64,000 nucleotides of DNA from Cliona cf. orientalis (lineage: Eukaryota; Porifera; Demospongiae; Clionaida; Clionaidae). Position 1 is the stretch's first letter. Every line of letters begins with the position of its first letter. The notes beneath the pieces were generated by a model, which did not search any database, was not told where the DNA came from, and was given only the letters and a program-made list of their open reading frames with translations. This document shows, piece after piece, positions 35,401 through 45,011 of this stretch. Where the stretch lies: positions 3,100,001 to 3,164,000 of the forward strand of contig OZ005696.1 in the NCBI GenBank assembly GCA_963930775.1, written 5' to 3'. The translations under genes and the position numbers were made by a program.

Positions 35401-38400
35401 GCATGCGCATGCGCTACATTTTCCGTATAATTTACCGTAAAGTGTCCGTACACTAATATCTACCACGTGCTGACAAGTGAAACGGTCCATGTGTCTAAAG
35501 AATACGGAATGACCTCCCGACCTTTGTACTAGCGATCACGCTAAACGCGTGCCCACGCTGTTCAGAGGCCTTTGTCGATCGATGGACAATATCGCTCGGG
35601 CCACCTCGAAATCTCGCTCGAACTTCCAACTGTCTAAGCCTGCCATTACTAGGTACGTTGAGCACGATGCATTAAGGTCAAAGGACAAGTATACTAGACA
35701 GTATCCGTACGTAATCGGATTATTCAGAATCTGAATAATAACAGCGCATGCGCATGCAGTGGATACCAGGCCTTCCTTCCCCCTCCCCCCTCAGAAGGCC
35801 TGGGGACGAGGCTAGTAGTCTACATGATTCTATGAACTCCATTGAAGATAATACCATAATAATTATAATAGTGCATAGCAGCATGTATACATCCCAGCCA
35901 AGCACCCACTCCCAGGAAAGTGCCCACGTACTAAAATTTCAAAGATAGCCACTTCCATTCAAATGTATATTATGCACTTTATAACAAGTTGTGTTCTAGC
36001 ATCCATGGGCACTACCTGGAATACTACAGTAGTGCTAGTAGTATAATTATACTGCACAGTATAACATAATGCCAAGTCATGTACCAAGAACATGCCATGA
36101 TAACACTTCAACAAACCTTGATTTCCGAGGTATATATTCAGTGAATAGGCCCTTGACATTCTTCCCACCAATGGTCTTTGGAGTGAGTGTCAAGAGGACA
36201 GCATCCTTTCCAAAACACTCACTGATTTCATCAAGAAAGAGGTCAACTAAAAATGACATGGAGATGTTAAAATAGGCCTCCAAGCCGTGTATAAATACAC
36301 ATAGCTCTTAAAGACATCAATGGCTTAATGAATACACTCATGTACATGTATGAACAAGTGTTATAAATATTATGTTCCACTGTACACACATTAGCCACAA
36401 AGATTAGAGGCTGAAAATCAGTGGCTGTGATAGAGATGTGCTGCTTGTAGCTGAACTAAGCGGCTGCATAATTAGTTTCCTTGCACTGTGACTATTTTAC
36501 ACAGATTCAATTGTACAGTCACACACAAAGACTAGACCTCTAGTTGAATACCGTACGGCCATAGTAAGCCCATTATCTATAACTAGACCAAACCTGTTGT
36601 AAGATGTCCAGGATTGTCGTTGGGGATTGGTCCAATAACAATGAAACTTGTCTCGAATGCCGTGGTTGCGTCATGAGCTGGAAACCACAGATTCCGAAGA
36701 GGACCTTCCAACTGTACATGTATGTCATACATGCACGTATAGAGTGGGGGTAACTGTTGCAGAGTACAATAATAGCTATTATCATTAACTAGAGCTCATA
36801 GAGCACATGCATGTACCCGGCCGGCCAGTCCACATGCCATGGCAATATCACCATAGATTATGAATATCTAATATATAATATCACCCATGGCCAATGACCA
36901 TGCCTTCTCTTTCTTTGAAGTTTATTCTCTTGCTATTCACCAACTTTTTTGTTCCCTTCTGAGATCCATGATCACAAATGACATTAATTTTGTGCTAGAA
37001 GCATGTTGTAGAGAAGCTCAAGTATGCGCTATAAAGGTACTAGGTGGGCATGTCCGTTGTAGGCATGTAACGACGCAAATGTGATCCCGACCCGTTTGCG
37101 ATACGCCGGTATGTACACCGCCGCGATCACTGGACGATATGGATGGGAGGGGCTGGGAGGTCAGGGGATGGGTTGCGAATGGTTAGCAGGGTTAGTCTCT
37201 AGGGTTTGCGTATACGTGGACTGGAGAGGCTGGGAGGTCTGGGGCTGGGTTACGAATGGTTAGCAGGGTTAGTGTGGGAGGGGCTGGATTGCATAGGGTT
37301 TGTCTATAAAATAGTTGAAATAACGACTGCCAGCAGCAACGACAGTGGTGGCCGAGTGGTTGGGCTCTTATGTATGGGACGGAATAGAGCGGGTTCAAAT
37401 CTTGCCGTACACTTTGACTTTTTTTTTCCCCTGTCGAATTTTTCTAAGTGTTGATAGATCGCATTTGCGTTAGATCGCATTTGCATCGTAACAAGGCATA
37501 CTCACATGATTTGTAGCTTCCCTATAGGTATTGCCTAGGATAAGAACGAGACAGGAGGTGTTTTTTCGCTGTCTTACAGTGTCACCATTTTATACCATTT
37601 ATTGACCCTACTTTCACTTAGCTAAAATTAATGTTGAGATTTGCCAATTTTTATGCTGACAGACAACAGACAAATTGCTTTACCCCTTGCTGCGCATGCA
37701 CGCACACGGGGTAATGATGGTTAGATACTGTATGGCTGAAAATTTTCAATGGCCAAAAAATACGTTTATATAGCCCAGCTACATAATTTCACCAATGCAA
37801 TGAAGGTTGACACATGTTCTACATGTACTGTACGTGATTGCTAATAGCTACACCTGCAGATAAAAAATTAATTATACCAACAAGAACAGGTATAATGGGT
37901 GAAATTTTTTAACTTGGTAAAAATTGTTACTGTAGCTAAATGTATAATAATAATATGATTATTGCTCAAATAGAAACCTCCCCCAAATAAATGCCAGTCT
38001 AGTTTTGAAGCCGAGTCTCGAGAATCAGGAAGGAAGTAGTAGCCCAGGCTTGTATTCGAGCATGATAATTATACGGTATTATGGTAACTCAAAGGCTGAC
38101 TGACCTTGGTTTTGGTTTCTAAAGGAGCCGACAGTATGTTTTCATTATAGGTTATGGAGACCATGTTGGAGTAAAATGCCTTGCACTGAGCAGGCTCCTC
38201 ACCAGCCGCAGGGTCAAAGGTGGAACTGAAGTGCACCGAACCAACCTAAAAATTAAATTAATGTGTACATGTAGTATATATAACACCAGGCTGGTATATA
38301 TACTCAAAACCCCGGTAATAAAGGCATCTAAATTAATAGAGTGGTGAGGCATCACTACAAAAATTACCATACTATACAGACAGTATCTCTCTAGTTGGCA

Positions 38401-40786
38401 AATCCCAGTTGCTATTATGTAATAGTTATTGACCAACTCCCAAGGTTTGTATGCAGTATAGAAGCACAAATCCCGAGGGCAAAGCCCGAGGGATGAGTGC
38501 TTCTATACTGCATACAAAGCGAGGGATTGGTCAATAACTATTTTCTAGCCCATTATTTCCATGGATACAATAAACATGTTTTTAACCCCCAAGAACTGTA
38601 TGAATGTTTGCCCTGGCCCTCAGGAACTGTATAATAGTAAACATATGGACATGAGCCCTACAAGGAGGGACTGTATCACATATATAGTACCTTGTATACC
38701 TTAGTAACCACATAGCAACGGGCTAGAAATTATTGTAATCGACTTCATGTTTGTATACCAGTATTGTGGTCATCTCAAATTCCATATGTAGCTACGGTAC
38801 GATACATACTACATGTACATTGTGTAGCATTTTGGGAGAATAAACAGCTATAATATTATACACAATAATATTATAGTAGCTTTCAAGCTCCACCTACACC
38901 GACATCAAAGGAAATTACTCACTGAGGAGCTTAGCTTGCAGTGCTCGAAGTAGGGAGAACACAGCATAATAAGTCTTACATACCCAGTTGAAGGCTCTTG
39001 CTAGAGTTGTTCCATACCCAACACCATCAAATGAGATAGAGAGAGCGTTCATGATCCTCGGGTAGCGGTTATAATCTTCATCATCAGGATCAACTTTGGG
39101 CACTGGGGAGCAGGCAGCATAGCCGAGCACGGCTCCCAAAAGAGTATCAGGGATTTTCTGTATTATAGTTCAGCACTATAATTATAGTTAGTGTATGCAC
39201 ACTATTAGTATGAATGCGGTACGGGAGAGTCCTACAAAATTTTTGTACGAAAATTTCACAATAATATTATACCAATGCATATTCAGCTGATACAGGTTTG
39301 TATTCCAAGTAGAGTCCCCTCTTTCCTCCTTCTTTACTGAATTTCCACTTCAGGTACTCGTTAGATGTGTCACCTTGTTTCTTGGAGGCCTCTTCTGCAA
39401 GGAATTCATATTGCTATTAATATTGTTTGCTGGCTATAGCACATAAAGTTTAATGACAAAGTAGCTACCAGCTATTGGAGGGGACTAGGTGATCATAGGT
39501 TGAGGTAATGACAAAAGGATGCACTACACGTATGTTGAATCATGTCTCCCTCCCCACCTCCATAGAAATCTCTCTATCAGTTTCGGATTTAAAGGATTTA
39601 GATTGTAATATAATACCGTCTATATACCACACCAAGAGTATATAATACTCTTGACCACACTCACAAATACCATACCGTCCTTTTCCATCATGCTGTTATG
39701 CTTGAGGTAGTGGATGTGAAGTCTCCTCTGGTCATCCTCCAACAGATCCTTCAGTGCCAGACTCGTCTGAATATCCTTAAAGGTGTACCCCAATCCACTG
39801 TCCGTGCGAAACAGCTGCATCACCATGAAGTCCAAGTCAGAGCGAATTCTTGGCCCACCTCCGAATGTAAACCACGAAACAGTCGTAACATACTTAAGGA
39901 CACAGCTACGCAGGTATCCACAGCAACTCCATCCTGGGATTGGCAATTGTGCTACGTAGTATTTAGCGGGCAGACCAGTGAGATAGCTAAACTTGGCAAC
40001 GTCCTTGTGCCCCAGCTCTGTGGCATGAGTAAAGAAGCACCAGAGAATTGCCCATGTCAGACACACCAGTAGAAGGCATATCAAGCAGAGATAGGCAACT
40101 CGTAAGTATGAGATCAGTTCCAGCGTGTTGTAAATACAGAGTGCTTTGTTGGTGAAAGGCCAAAATTCGTCCGATGTTTGATTGCCAATTGGGCAGAGGA
40201 AACTGTCCATGAAGTTACCGTTTTGAAAAAGAAGGATGGTTGCTACAATACTTCCGGCGGTGAATAGCCACTGAAAAGTAAGTTTCAAGACATAGAAGAG
40301 AAATATCGTCGATCGTTTCTGTATAGCAAATACAGTGGTAAGTAGCTCCACAATTTGTATATTTTGCTGATCACTGTGTACTCCGACAATTTTGACATCC
40401 GTCAAACGATTCAGGTTGCTCACTTGCGAGAAGAAAAACTCAAAATTCCCACGGTAGTGGTTCAACCACAGGTAGTGGGGAATGGCAATGAGGGCCCCTG
40501 TGATCATTATGTACACTGGAAAGTATTGCGTGAATGGCAGATTACCAGAACAGAATGTATTGATGTATTCCTGTGATATATCTTCAATTCCTCCTGGAAG
40601 ATAGCACTCCACATTACTTCCCCTGACGAATTCAGTGATGATATCTAGCGTTGTGAGGCCAATAATGGCAGAGATGACAAAGTGAGCAACGCTATCCCAG
40701 AAGAAGTCTCTCGGTTTGAGTGTCCCTCCTTCTCCATCGTTGTCTTTCCTGCCTTCAAGGTCTTTAATGTTGACACTGGACCACAT
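26902..40786 (-). CDS. Channel gene 2: pannexin/LRRC8-like four-pass domain plus unassigned C-terminal region (complete)
   Basis: Nine exons: 40786-39676, 39394-39273, 39157-38984, 38245-38105, 36711-36594, 36246-36117, 35019-34774, 31152-30975, 26955-26902. They sum to 2274 nt, predicting 757 residues ending in KEKF and a TAA stop. Exon lengths equal those of gene 3 throughout and those of gene 1 except exon 7 (246 against 243, one extra Glu codon). The first exon encodes the four TM segments; the following exons encode roughly 390 cytosolic residues, ending in a charged Glu/Lys/Gln-rich stretch (exon 7) and an Arg-rich RSRRP motif (exon 8). The gene is stretched to 13.9 kb by transposons: intron 7 is 3.6 kb and intron 8 is 4.0 kb, so the last exon is isolated and easily missed. 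The frame is open throughout. Channel function is inferred from topology and loop cysteines; transported substrate is unknown. Confidence 0.82.
27042..27530 (-). repeat. Dispersed ~420-bp repeat (ACCCCGCGCG family), diverged copy
   Basis: Starts AACTAGAGCTCTGTAGAGC and ends near GCGCGCGGGG; the interior is diverged from the other copies. It lies 90 bases upstream (plus-strand right) of the last exon of channel gene 2. Confidence 0.55.
27690..28815. repeat. Cluster of long palindromic repeats
   Basis: It holds foldbacks at 27811-27944 and 28165-28300 (GACACTGTTTAG...GTAGAAACC arms), a 340-bp fold at 28344-28683 whose arms include GATGCACAGTGCAACAGTAG and its complement, and four tandem ACTTGTAGGTCTCTATGA units (28687-28770). 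TTGTAACAAATACTGTGATC at the left and its complement at the right bracket the cluster. A partial copy recurs at 29440-29665 and a relative at 3012-3196. Confidence 0.65.
29007..29227. mobile_element. TTTGGCGG MITE nested in a 5-bp-TSD element
   Basis: 221 bp, TACCGTATAGCCGGAAAATT at left and AATATTTCCGGCTATACAGTA-type right end, strongly inverted. It is inserted inside the element at 28920-29428. Confidence 0.78.
29383..29412 (+). repeat. Poly-C tract (30)
   Basis: Near the right end of the 28920-29428 element, the same relative place as in the 1026-1690 element. Confidence 0.9.
29910..30741. repeat. Related longer repeat with nested 5-bp-TSD element
   Basis: Begins AACTAGAGCTCATCG and ends near GCATGCGGGGTAATGA. 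It aligns with 36788-37716 (shared words CTTTGAGGTTTATTCTCTTG-like, GACCCTACTTTCRC). A 394-bp element is nested at 30032-30425. Confidence 0.5.
30032..30425. mobile_element. TIR element CAGTGGTGTAGGC, 5-bp TSD CAAAT
   Basis: Ends CAGTGGTGTAGGCAG and CTGGCTACGCCCCTG; CAAAT flanks both sides. The sister repeat at 36966-36985 shows the uninterrupted site. Confidence 0.7.
31374..31543. mobile_element. Nested palindromic element
   Basis: 170 bp; arms of about 50 bp with AATTAATCACACACTTCA and TACAATTAGGGCAGTAATCA, complemented at the right. Confidence 0.65.
31723..32157. mobile_element. Nested MITE with GCAGGAAATTTTCGTATGGT ends
   Basis: The left GCAGGAAATTTTCGTATGGT and right complement end in GTTATACGGTA. 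The style (inverted ATTTTCG words) resembles the 6728-7174 element. Confidence 0.65.
32337..32410. mobile_element. Truncated old MITE in gene 2 intron 7
   Basis: The left half (TTATAGCCAGAAAATTTGGC onward) matches 656-710. It is cut off exactly where a partial ACCCCG-type repeat (32411-32710) begins. Confidence 0.55.
32826..33057. mobile_element. Foldback element CAAGAGTATATAATAGAGAG
   Basis: 232 bp; a second inner inverted pair, GGCAAGGTCATTACCTTTAT and its complement, extends the stem. Confidence 0.6.
33344..34170. mobile_element. Counterpart TIR element in gene 2 intron 7
   Basis: It matches the 1026-1690 element in both ends and in flanking text (ACCACGTGGCATT near the break and ATTAATGGCTTGTTCC after it). 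It contains a different nested element (33494-34032). Confidence 0.6.
33494..34032. mobile_element. MITE with TACCGTACCCTCGCGAAAGA ends
   Basis: 539 bp; right end the inverted CTTTCGCGAGGGAACGGTA. A diverged relative starts near 53489 (CTCGCGAAAGAGGACCCA). Confidence 0.72.
34311..34727 (-). repeat. Dispersed ~420-bp repeat (ACCCCGCGCG family), copy 2
   Basis: Reverse complement of the 1137-1548 repeat, from AACTAGAGCTCTGTAGAGC to CGCGCGGGGTAAC, within gene 2 intron 7, 37 bases past exon 7. Confidence 0.65.
35047..35223. mobile_element. MITE with TACCGTAGTGTCCTGGGTAA ends
   Basis: 177 bp; the right end is the inverted ACCCGGGATACTACGGTA, with a second internal GGGTGCTTGCCCAGG copy. Confidence 0.72.
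35344..35814. mobile_element. Mutator-type MITE with ~70-bp TIRs and 9-bp TSD
   Basis: 471 bp, beginning TAGCCTCGTCCCCAGGCC with a perfect long inverted end. GTAGTCTAC flanks both ends. The homologous sites in gene 1 (near 2350) and gene 3 (near 48110) are empty. Confidence 0.8.
36788..37716. repeat. Second copy of the longer AACTAGAGCTC repeat with a different nested insert
   Basis: Same outer sequence as 29910-30741, in gene 2 intron 4. Here the insert is a 428-bp element (37066-37493) at a place that is empty in the sister repeat. Confidence 0.5.
37066..37493. mobile_element. TIR element carrying a tRNA-like promoter and a minisatellite
   Basis: Ends TGTAACGACGCAAATG and CATTTGCATCGTAACA, flanked by AGGCA on both sides (37061-37065 and 37494-37498). 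The interior holds two copies of a roughly 95-bp GGGAGG-rich repeat (37139-37290) and a tRNA-like segment (37342-37413; A-box TGGCCGAGTGG, B-box GGTTCAAATC, then a T8 run). The related site at 30.52 kb lacks it. Confidence 0.65.
38421..38542. mobile_element. Foldback insert in gene 2 intron 3
   Basis: The arms AATAGTTATTGACCAA and TATGCAGTATAGAAGCAC are complemented after a GAGGGCAAAGCCC centre. A block of about 315 bp (38415-38730) is missing at the matching spot in gene 1 (near 5633). Confidence 0.65.
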
Positions 40787-40970
40787 CTCGATCATGAATT
40801 TGCACGAAGACTTCACGATTTTTCAAACATGCGTTTGCCTCGCGTTTACATCGTTGCCATGACTGCAAAAGTTGAGTATGGATGTGGCGTGGCATATCGC
40901 GCATGCGCCGGCGCGCGAGAGCTCAAAAAAATGCGCGTTAATTTTATCATAATATTTGCGGGCACATCAT
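40787..40970 (-). promoter_or_regulatory. Conserved 5' flank of channel gene 2 with NRF-1-like site
   Basis: Near-identical to the gene 1 flank. GCGCATGCGC is at 40899-40908, 113 bases upstream of the conserved ATG. The similarity continues to an ATTTTATCATAATATTTGCG stretch and then decays. Confidence 0.45.
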
Positions 40971-41182
40971 ATTCAGCATCTACTCTACTACTGCGCGTTT
41001 ATTATTACTCTACCATAATATCTGCGTATGCTCTAGTTCACAATTAACATCACTGATAGATCTGCATACCCGAACATAAAAATGACTGCAGGCAGGATAG
41101 CTTGTCCTATGTCAGATGGCTACTTGGACCATATATATAGTCTAATTTTTATCATTAATTTTCATCCTATCTGTACTGCCTA

Positions 41183-41882
41183 ATGATACATACACCGGTC
41201 ATCTCTCAGTGCTTTGGTACATATCAGGTTGGATTCACTCTGATAGTCCTTGCATGGTGTCTGCAGTGCCGTCATGAGCATCTTTCACAGCCGTTTGCTG
41301 AAGTTTATGCCTCGTCTCGTCATAGTGCTATTTGGCATGGCTCTCACAACCACCATGTTGTTGTTTATGCTCTTCTGGGAGAGAAGACCGAGCTACTGGG
41401 TATGGCTGATGCCATGTGGTCAACAGTTCCTGTAAGTAAGTTCATTATTATTGTCTGTACTTGAGCAGTTAGCTACCAATAATATTCGTGGCAGCTTGGA
41501 AGTGAAGAATGTACAAAACTACCATAAAATGAGGACGCCTTTTTTAGGTAGGACACTAAAAGTTATCTCAAGATGTCCAGAATTCCACTGTATGCTGTAT
41601 TATAAAGCGTCACTAGTCTAATATTTTTCCAAGACTTAGCTTGTTGATGTTTCAACTCAATTTAATTTTATATCTTGCAGGTTTGACTGGAATACTGTTT
41701 GCTCATTGAGATGTTGCCTATAGTGCGATGAGGATATATCAGGCTGCTGGCCTCACCATCGGCTTTGCAATGGCAGAGCTGCTCAACTTCAATATATCCA
41801 GCTGTGGGTGCTACTGAGTACAGCAGTACTGGCAACCCTAACTATATTATGTAGTATGATCGTTGACCTTAGCTACAACCCA
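41183..41882 (+). pseudogene. UNC-93-like transporter remnant
   Basis: Pieces in different frames read like the C-terminal half of UNC-93-type major facilitator proteins: CFGTYQVGFTLIVL, then SAVMSIFHSRLLKFMPRL and FGMALTTTMLLFMLFWER, then GMADAMWSTVP followed by a GTAAGT donor. A second exon after a TTGCAG acceptor near 41681 gives AHxDVAYSAMRIYQAAGL (x is a TGA stop) and, after a frameshift near 41800, QLWVLLSTAVLATLTI with a stop at about 41880. GMADA-W is a hallmark of the family. At least three frame changes and one stop show that it is broken. It lies just outside the 5' end of channel gene 2. Confidence 0.65.
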
Positions 41883-43108
41883 GTCTAAAGAAGACTCTCC
41901 TACCTTGTGGATGGACTCCTGTATCAAGAACTGACAGTGTGGATGGTCATTGGTGCCGTATCCCCCCCCAGCAACTTATGACTCTAAAGAGCCACAAGAG
42001 CATCGTCATAATATTATTATGCATGATACTAGTATACTAGTCTCGAATTTGATCGTGAATGGTTGCTGGCACCATGATCAACCCACTGCTGTCAATGCCT
42101 CTGTCAGTAGGGAAACACTTCCAGAGATGAAGCTACGATGGTTGAATCCAATCAGCGAGAGTGAAGATAAAGAGACTGACTGAGTCACTCTGTAACTTCT
42201 CTTAGTGTTTGTATTCAGCAATCAAATTTTAACATGGTAGCACTTAGTAATGATGATAAAGCTCTATAAGTATTGTTGGAAATGATCATCAATTTCACAA
42301 CAATTTTTTTTACTTATAGCTAGCAGGTACAGGGACGTCATTAAGTCAGTGATAGGTCAAGTTAATTAGGCATTATGGTAGTATAATAATACATATGTAC
42401 ACATTGTAAATAGAAAAACCACAAGGTACAAGCCTCAATATGCATCCCATATAATAATAATTATTATTAATAATTATTGCTATGGGCATACACACTAATG
42501 CTATGCTTCCCCACAAAGAATGCATGCCTGTGAGGAACTAGGACCAATGGAAGTGGCTGAACATGTAACACAATAGCTTGCAATAGCATGAGTCTATCAA
42601 TCTGCAGCTTCATGACTTTGTATGAAAGTATGCAGTATTATAATATGCATGCATAGATTCCAAGATAACTTAAAGTTGTAGGCTTGTAAGAAATTTCAGA
42701 CCTATTATTGGCTATAATCTTACCCTCAAAGAATTTGAACAATAGAGACCAAATCCAAGGTCTCTACACGATTTAGAGACCCAAAGACCTGAGGTTGTAT
42801 ACAACATACTAAGTGAAGCGAGGGCACTACTAAGGGCCTGAGTGAATTCCCAGCTCAATCTTTCGTTGTTAAAATGTATATTGCCCCCTGAAAAGTGGCC
42901 ATATTGGCATGGGAGCATAAATCTAGGGCGAGTGTATATAGGCAAGGTTACCGGTATACGCTGGGGCGAGGCTAATAATATTATGTGACAGTAGCATGAC
43001 GTTGTATGAGCAAGGTCGTAATATGTAGCACACAACATAATCATGCAAATGCATTGTGCACACTATTACACAGTAGCTCAATAGCTTTAATTTGTCATTC
43101 AGTTGAAT
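41883..43108. other. Region between UNC-93 remnant and Cys-rich gene C
   Basis: No supported gene. 42775-43105 aligns with 18360-18620, the 3' flank of Cys-rich copy B, and includes GAGACC-type foldback debris (GAAGCGAGGGCACTACTA). The first part has a 77-codon plus frame at 41950 of unknown meaning. Confidence 0.45.
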
Positions 43109-43616
43109 TTACTCAGCGCTCTCCCCTCCCACTGATTCACCATGGTAGCGGCAATAGTCTATGCAGTCGTTGGTGACCTTGTTCTCATCGGGATGGTCTG
43201 AATCAGTGCCACAAGTCTTGCAGAGCTTGTTATGTTTAGGGCGGTCGGCAGGGTAAGTTTTATGACAGCGATACCTAGCACCAGTGTACAGCTCTTGATC
43301 CTCTTTATTGCAGCAAATACATTTCTGGGGAGAAAGAGTTATGTACCATAGTTTATGATCTATATATCTGGTGTTTATCACTCTGATACTTTTAGAGTCC
43401 GCAGACCATCTAAATAATTATCAATGCTCCCCCTCCACCATACCCCCCTCCCCCCCCCCCCCCCCCCCCCCCCCCCATGATCAGCTGCGCAACAGTGGTA
43501 TGATGAACATAGCTTAGTGCCTTCAAGAGCATCTCTTGATCTGCTAGCCCACAATTCAGCAGCTATAATAGAGAGAATCATGTATGTACCCCTCTCTCCC
43601 CAGTCCTCGTAGCCAT
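43109..43616 (-). CDS. Small eight-cysteine protein, copy C (two exons)
   Basis: Exon 1 is 43616-43590 (MATRTGERG) and exon 2 is 43324-43109 after a CTCCCCAG acceptor, stop TAA; the product is 80 residues. Cysteines: CICC near the start of exon 2, YRCH, LCKTC, and DCIDYC then RYH, with further His in PKHNK and DHP. The C-terminus is acidic (GGESAE). The intron (43325-43589) contains a 28-base poly-C run. An upstream block at 43884-43930 carrying CCAATCAGAGA is shared with the copy B locus at 23326-23372. Metal binding is inferred from Cys/His spacing only; a disulfide-rich fold is less likely without a signal peptide. Confidence 0.65.
43450..43477 (+). repeat. Poly-C tract (28) in the Cys-rich gene C intron
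   Basis: Uninterrupted C run between the two exons of copy C; poly-G on the transcribed strand's RNA. Confidence 0.9.
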
Positions 43617-43883
43617 TGCTTTCTCCTAGGACTTTGGAGTATGTAGTTAGTACAGTCTTCCCTTTGATAGATCACAACGTCTAGGAAGATCGATATAATA
43701 CTCTAATCGGCAACTAGTATTTCTTCATCTGATTGTACAGCCCTTAAAAATGTCTTGATGCTATGCCGGAAGACTTGTTCAACCTATATACGTCAAAAGA
43801 TGCTCATTGACGTCAACAGGTACTCATTGTCTTATCACATCTCTGCCACAATTTCATTGGGATGTTCAGCTCACCAGCCAATC

Positions 43884-43930
43884 AGAGAACTGCAAAGCCG
43901 CAGATAGAGCCAACAGAACATGTTTCCACC
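43884..43930 (-). promoter_or_regulatory. Conserved CCAAT block upstream of Cys-rich gene C
   Basis: CCAATCAGAGAACTGCAAAG followed by GCAGATAGAGCCAACA is nearly identical to 23326-23372. It lies about 270 bases upstream of the copy C ATG. Promoter role is inferred from conservation in otherwise diverged flank. Confidence 0.4.
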
Positions 43931-43939
43931 ATTATGGAG

Positions 43940-45011
43940 TATTCATTACATACCTCTTCACTATGCAGCTCAGCCAATAATAGTACTCTACTAATGGTTG
44001 TACACCTCATGTAGCTATGACTACTCCAAAGGTATTTTAATTAAGTTTAACTAACCACTACAAATGTATAGTATCACATAAATTAATATGCACACTTTGC
44101 ACCCAAGCACACTGAATATTATGCTCATGCATACACAATAATATCATTGTAACATTAATATATAATAATATTGGGGTATATATGATGTATTATAGTAAAG
44201 TATTATAGATTCCTCCATCCATGCAACTATTACTAATAATTTTGTTGAATAATATTATGCACACAATATGCACATTATTATACACGATTATATCACATTG
44301 TTAACTCCCATTTCTTCCTAAGTTCTGAGACAGTCAATGATGTCAAATTACATAGTCATTAATAATAATTATTATACAGTGAAAGTGTTGATACATAAAA
44401 ATTGCTACCTATTATTAATACAATGCACACACGTCACCATGTGATTGCATGATTGATATTAATAATGAACCCTTGACCATCTCCCCAGTAGCTGCATAGT
44501 GTAATGGTGCATGTGGTAAGAGGTCGTCAATAGAATGCGTACACATCGATCGATGCTCGCCCCAGAAATCATGGAGATGGCATCTAAGATCGACTCTCAG
44601 CCTTGATAGCGACAAGTTTCGATGCTTCAATCACAGAGACGAACTCGACAGTACAGTATTCCTTCCGAACTTCAGGTTGGTCACGCTGCTGCAGTCGCGC
44701 GCGGGACAGCCCCTTGTGATAATGCGTGCTATATATAGCGCAAGGCTAGCTATATTTATCCACGGCATTACGTAAGCCAAGAAAACACGTGAAGTTCAAC
44801 CAACGGTACTTCTCAGAGAAAGTAGCGCTCGGCTTGTAATGTATTCGCTGGATACACGCGTAAGATACTCTACATATTTACTGATTTTCAAGTCCCAGAA
44901 AGGCTCCAGCGAGGCCCTGAATTTTCTCATAATTACCTCATAGATTACACCATAGGTTTCATCATAATTACACCATAATTACCTCATAACCACAGAAAAG
45001 TAAATTGCTAC
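43940..45011. other. Intergenic, AT-rich then tandem-unit debris
   Basis: The first 450 bases are dense in AATAATATTA words. From about 44870 CATCATAATTACACCATAAT-like text matches the tail of the 420-bp tandem unit. Confidence 0.45.
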
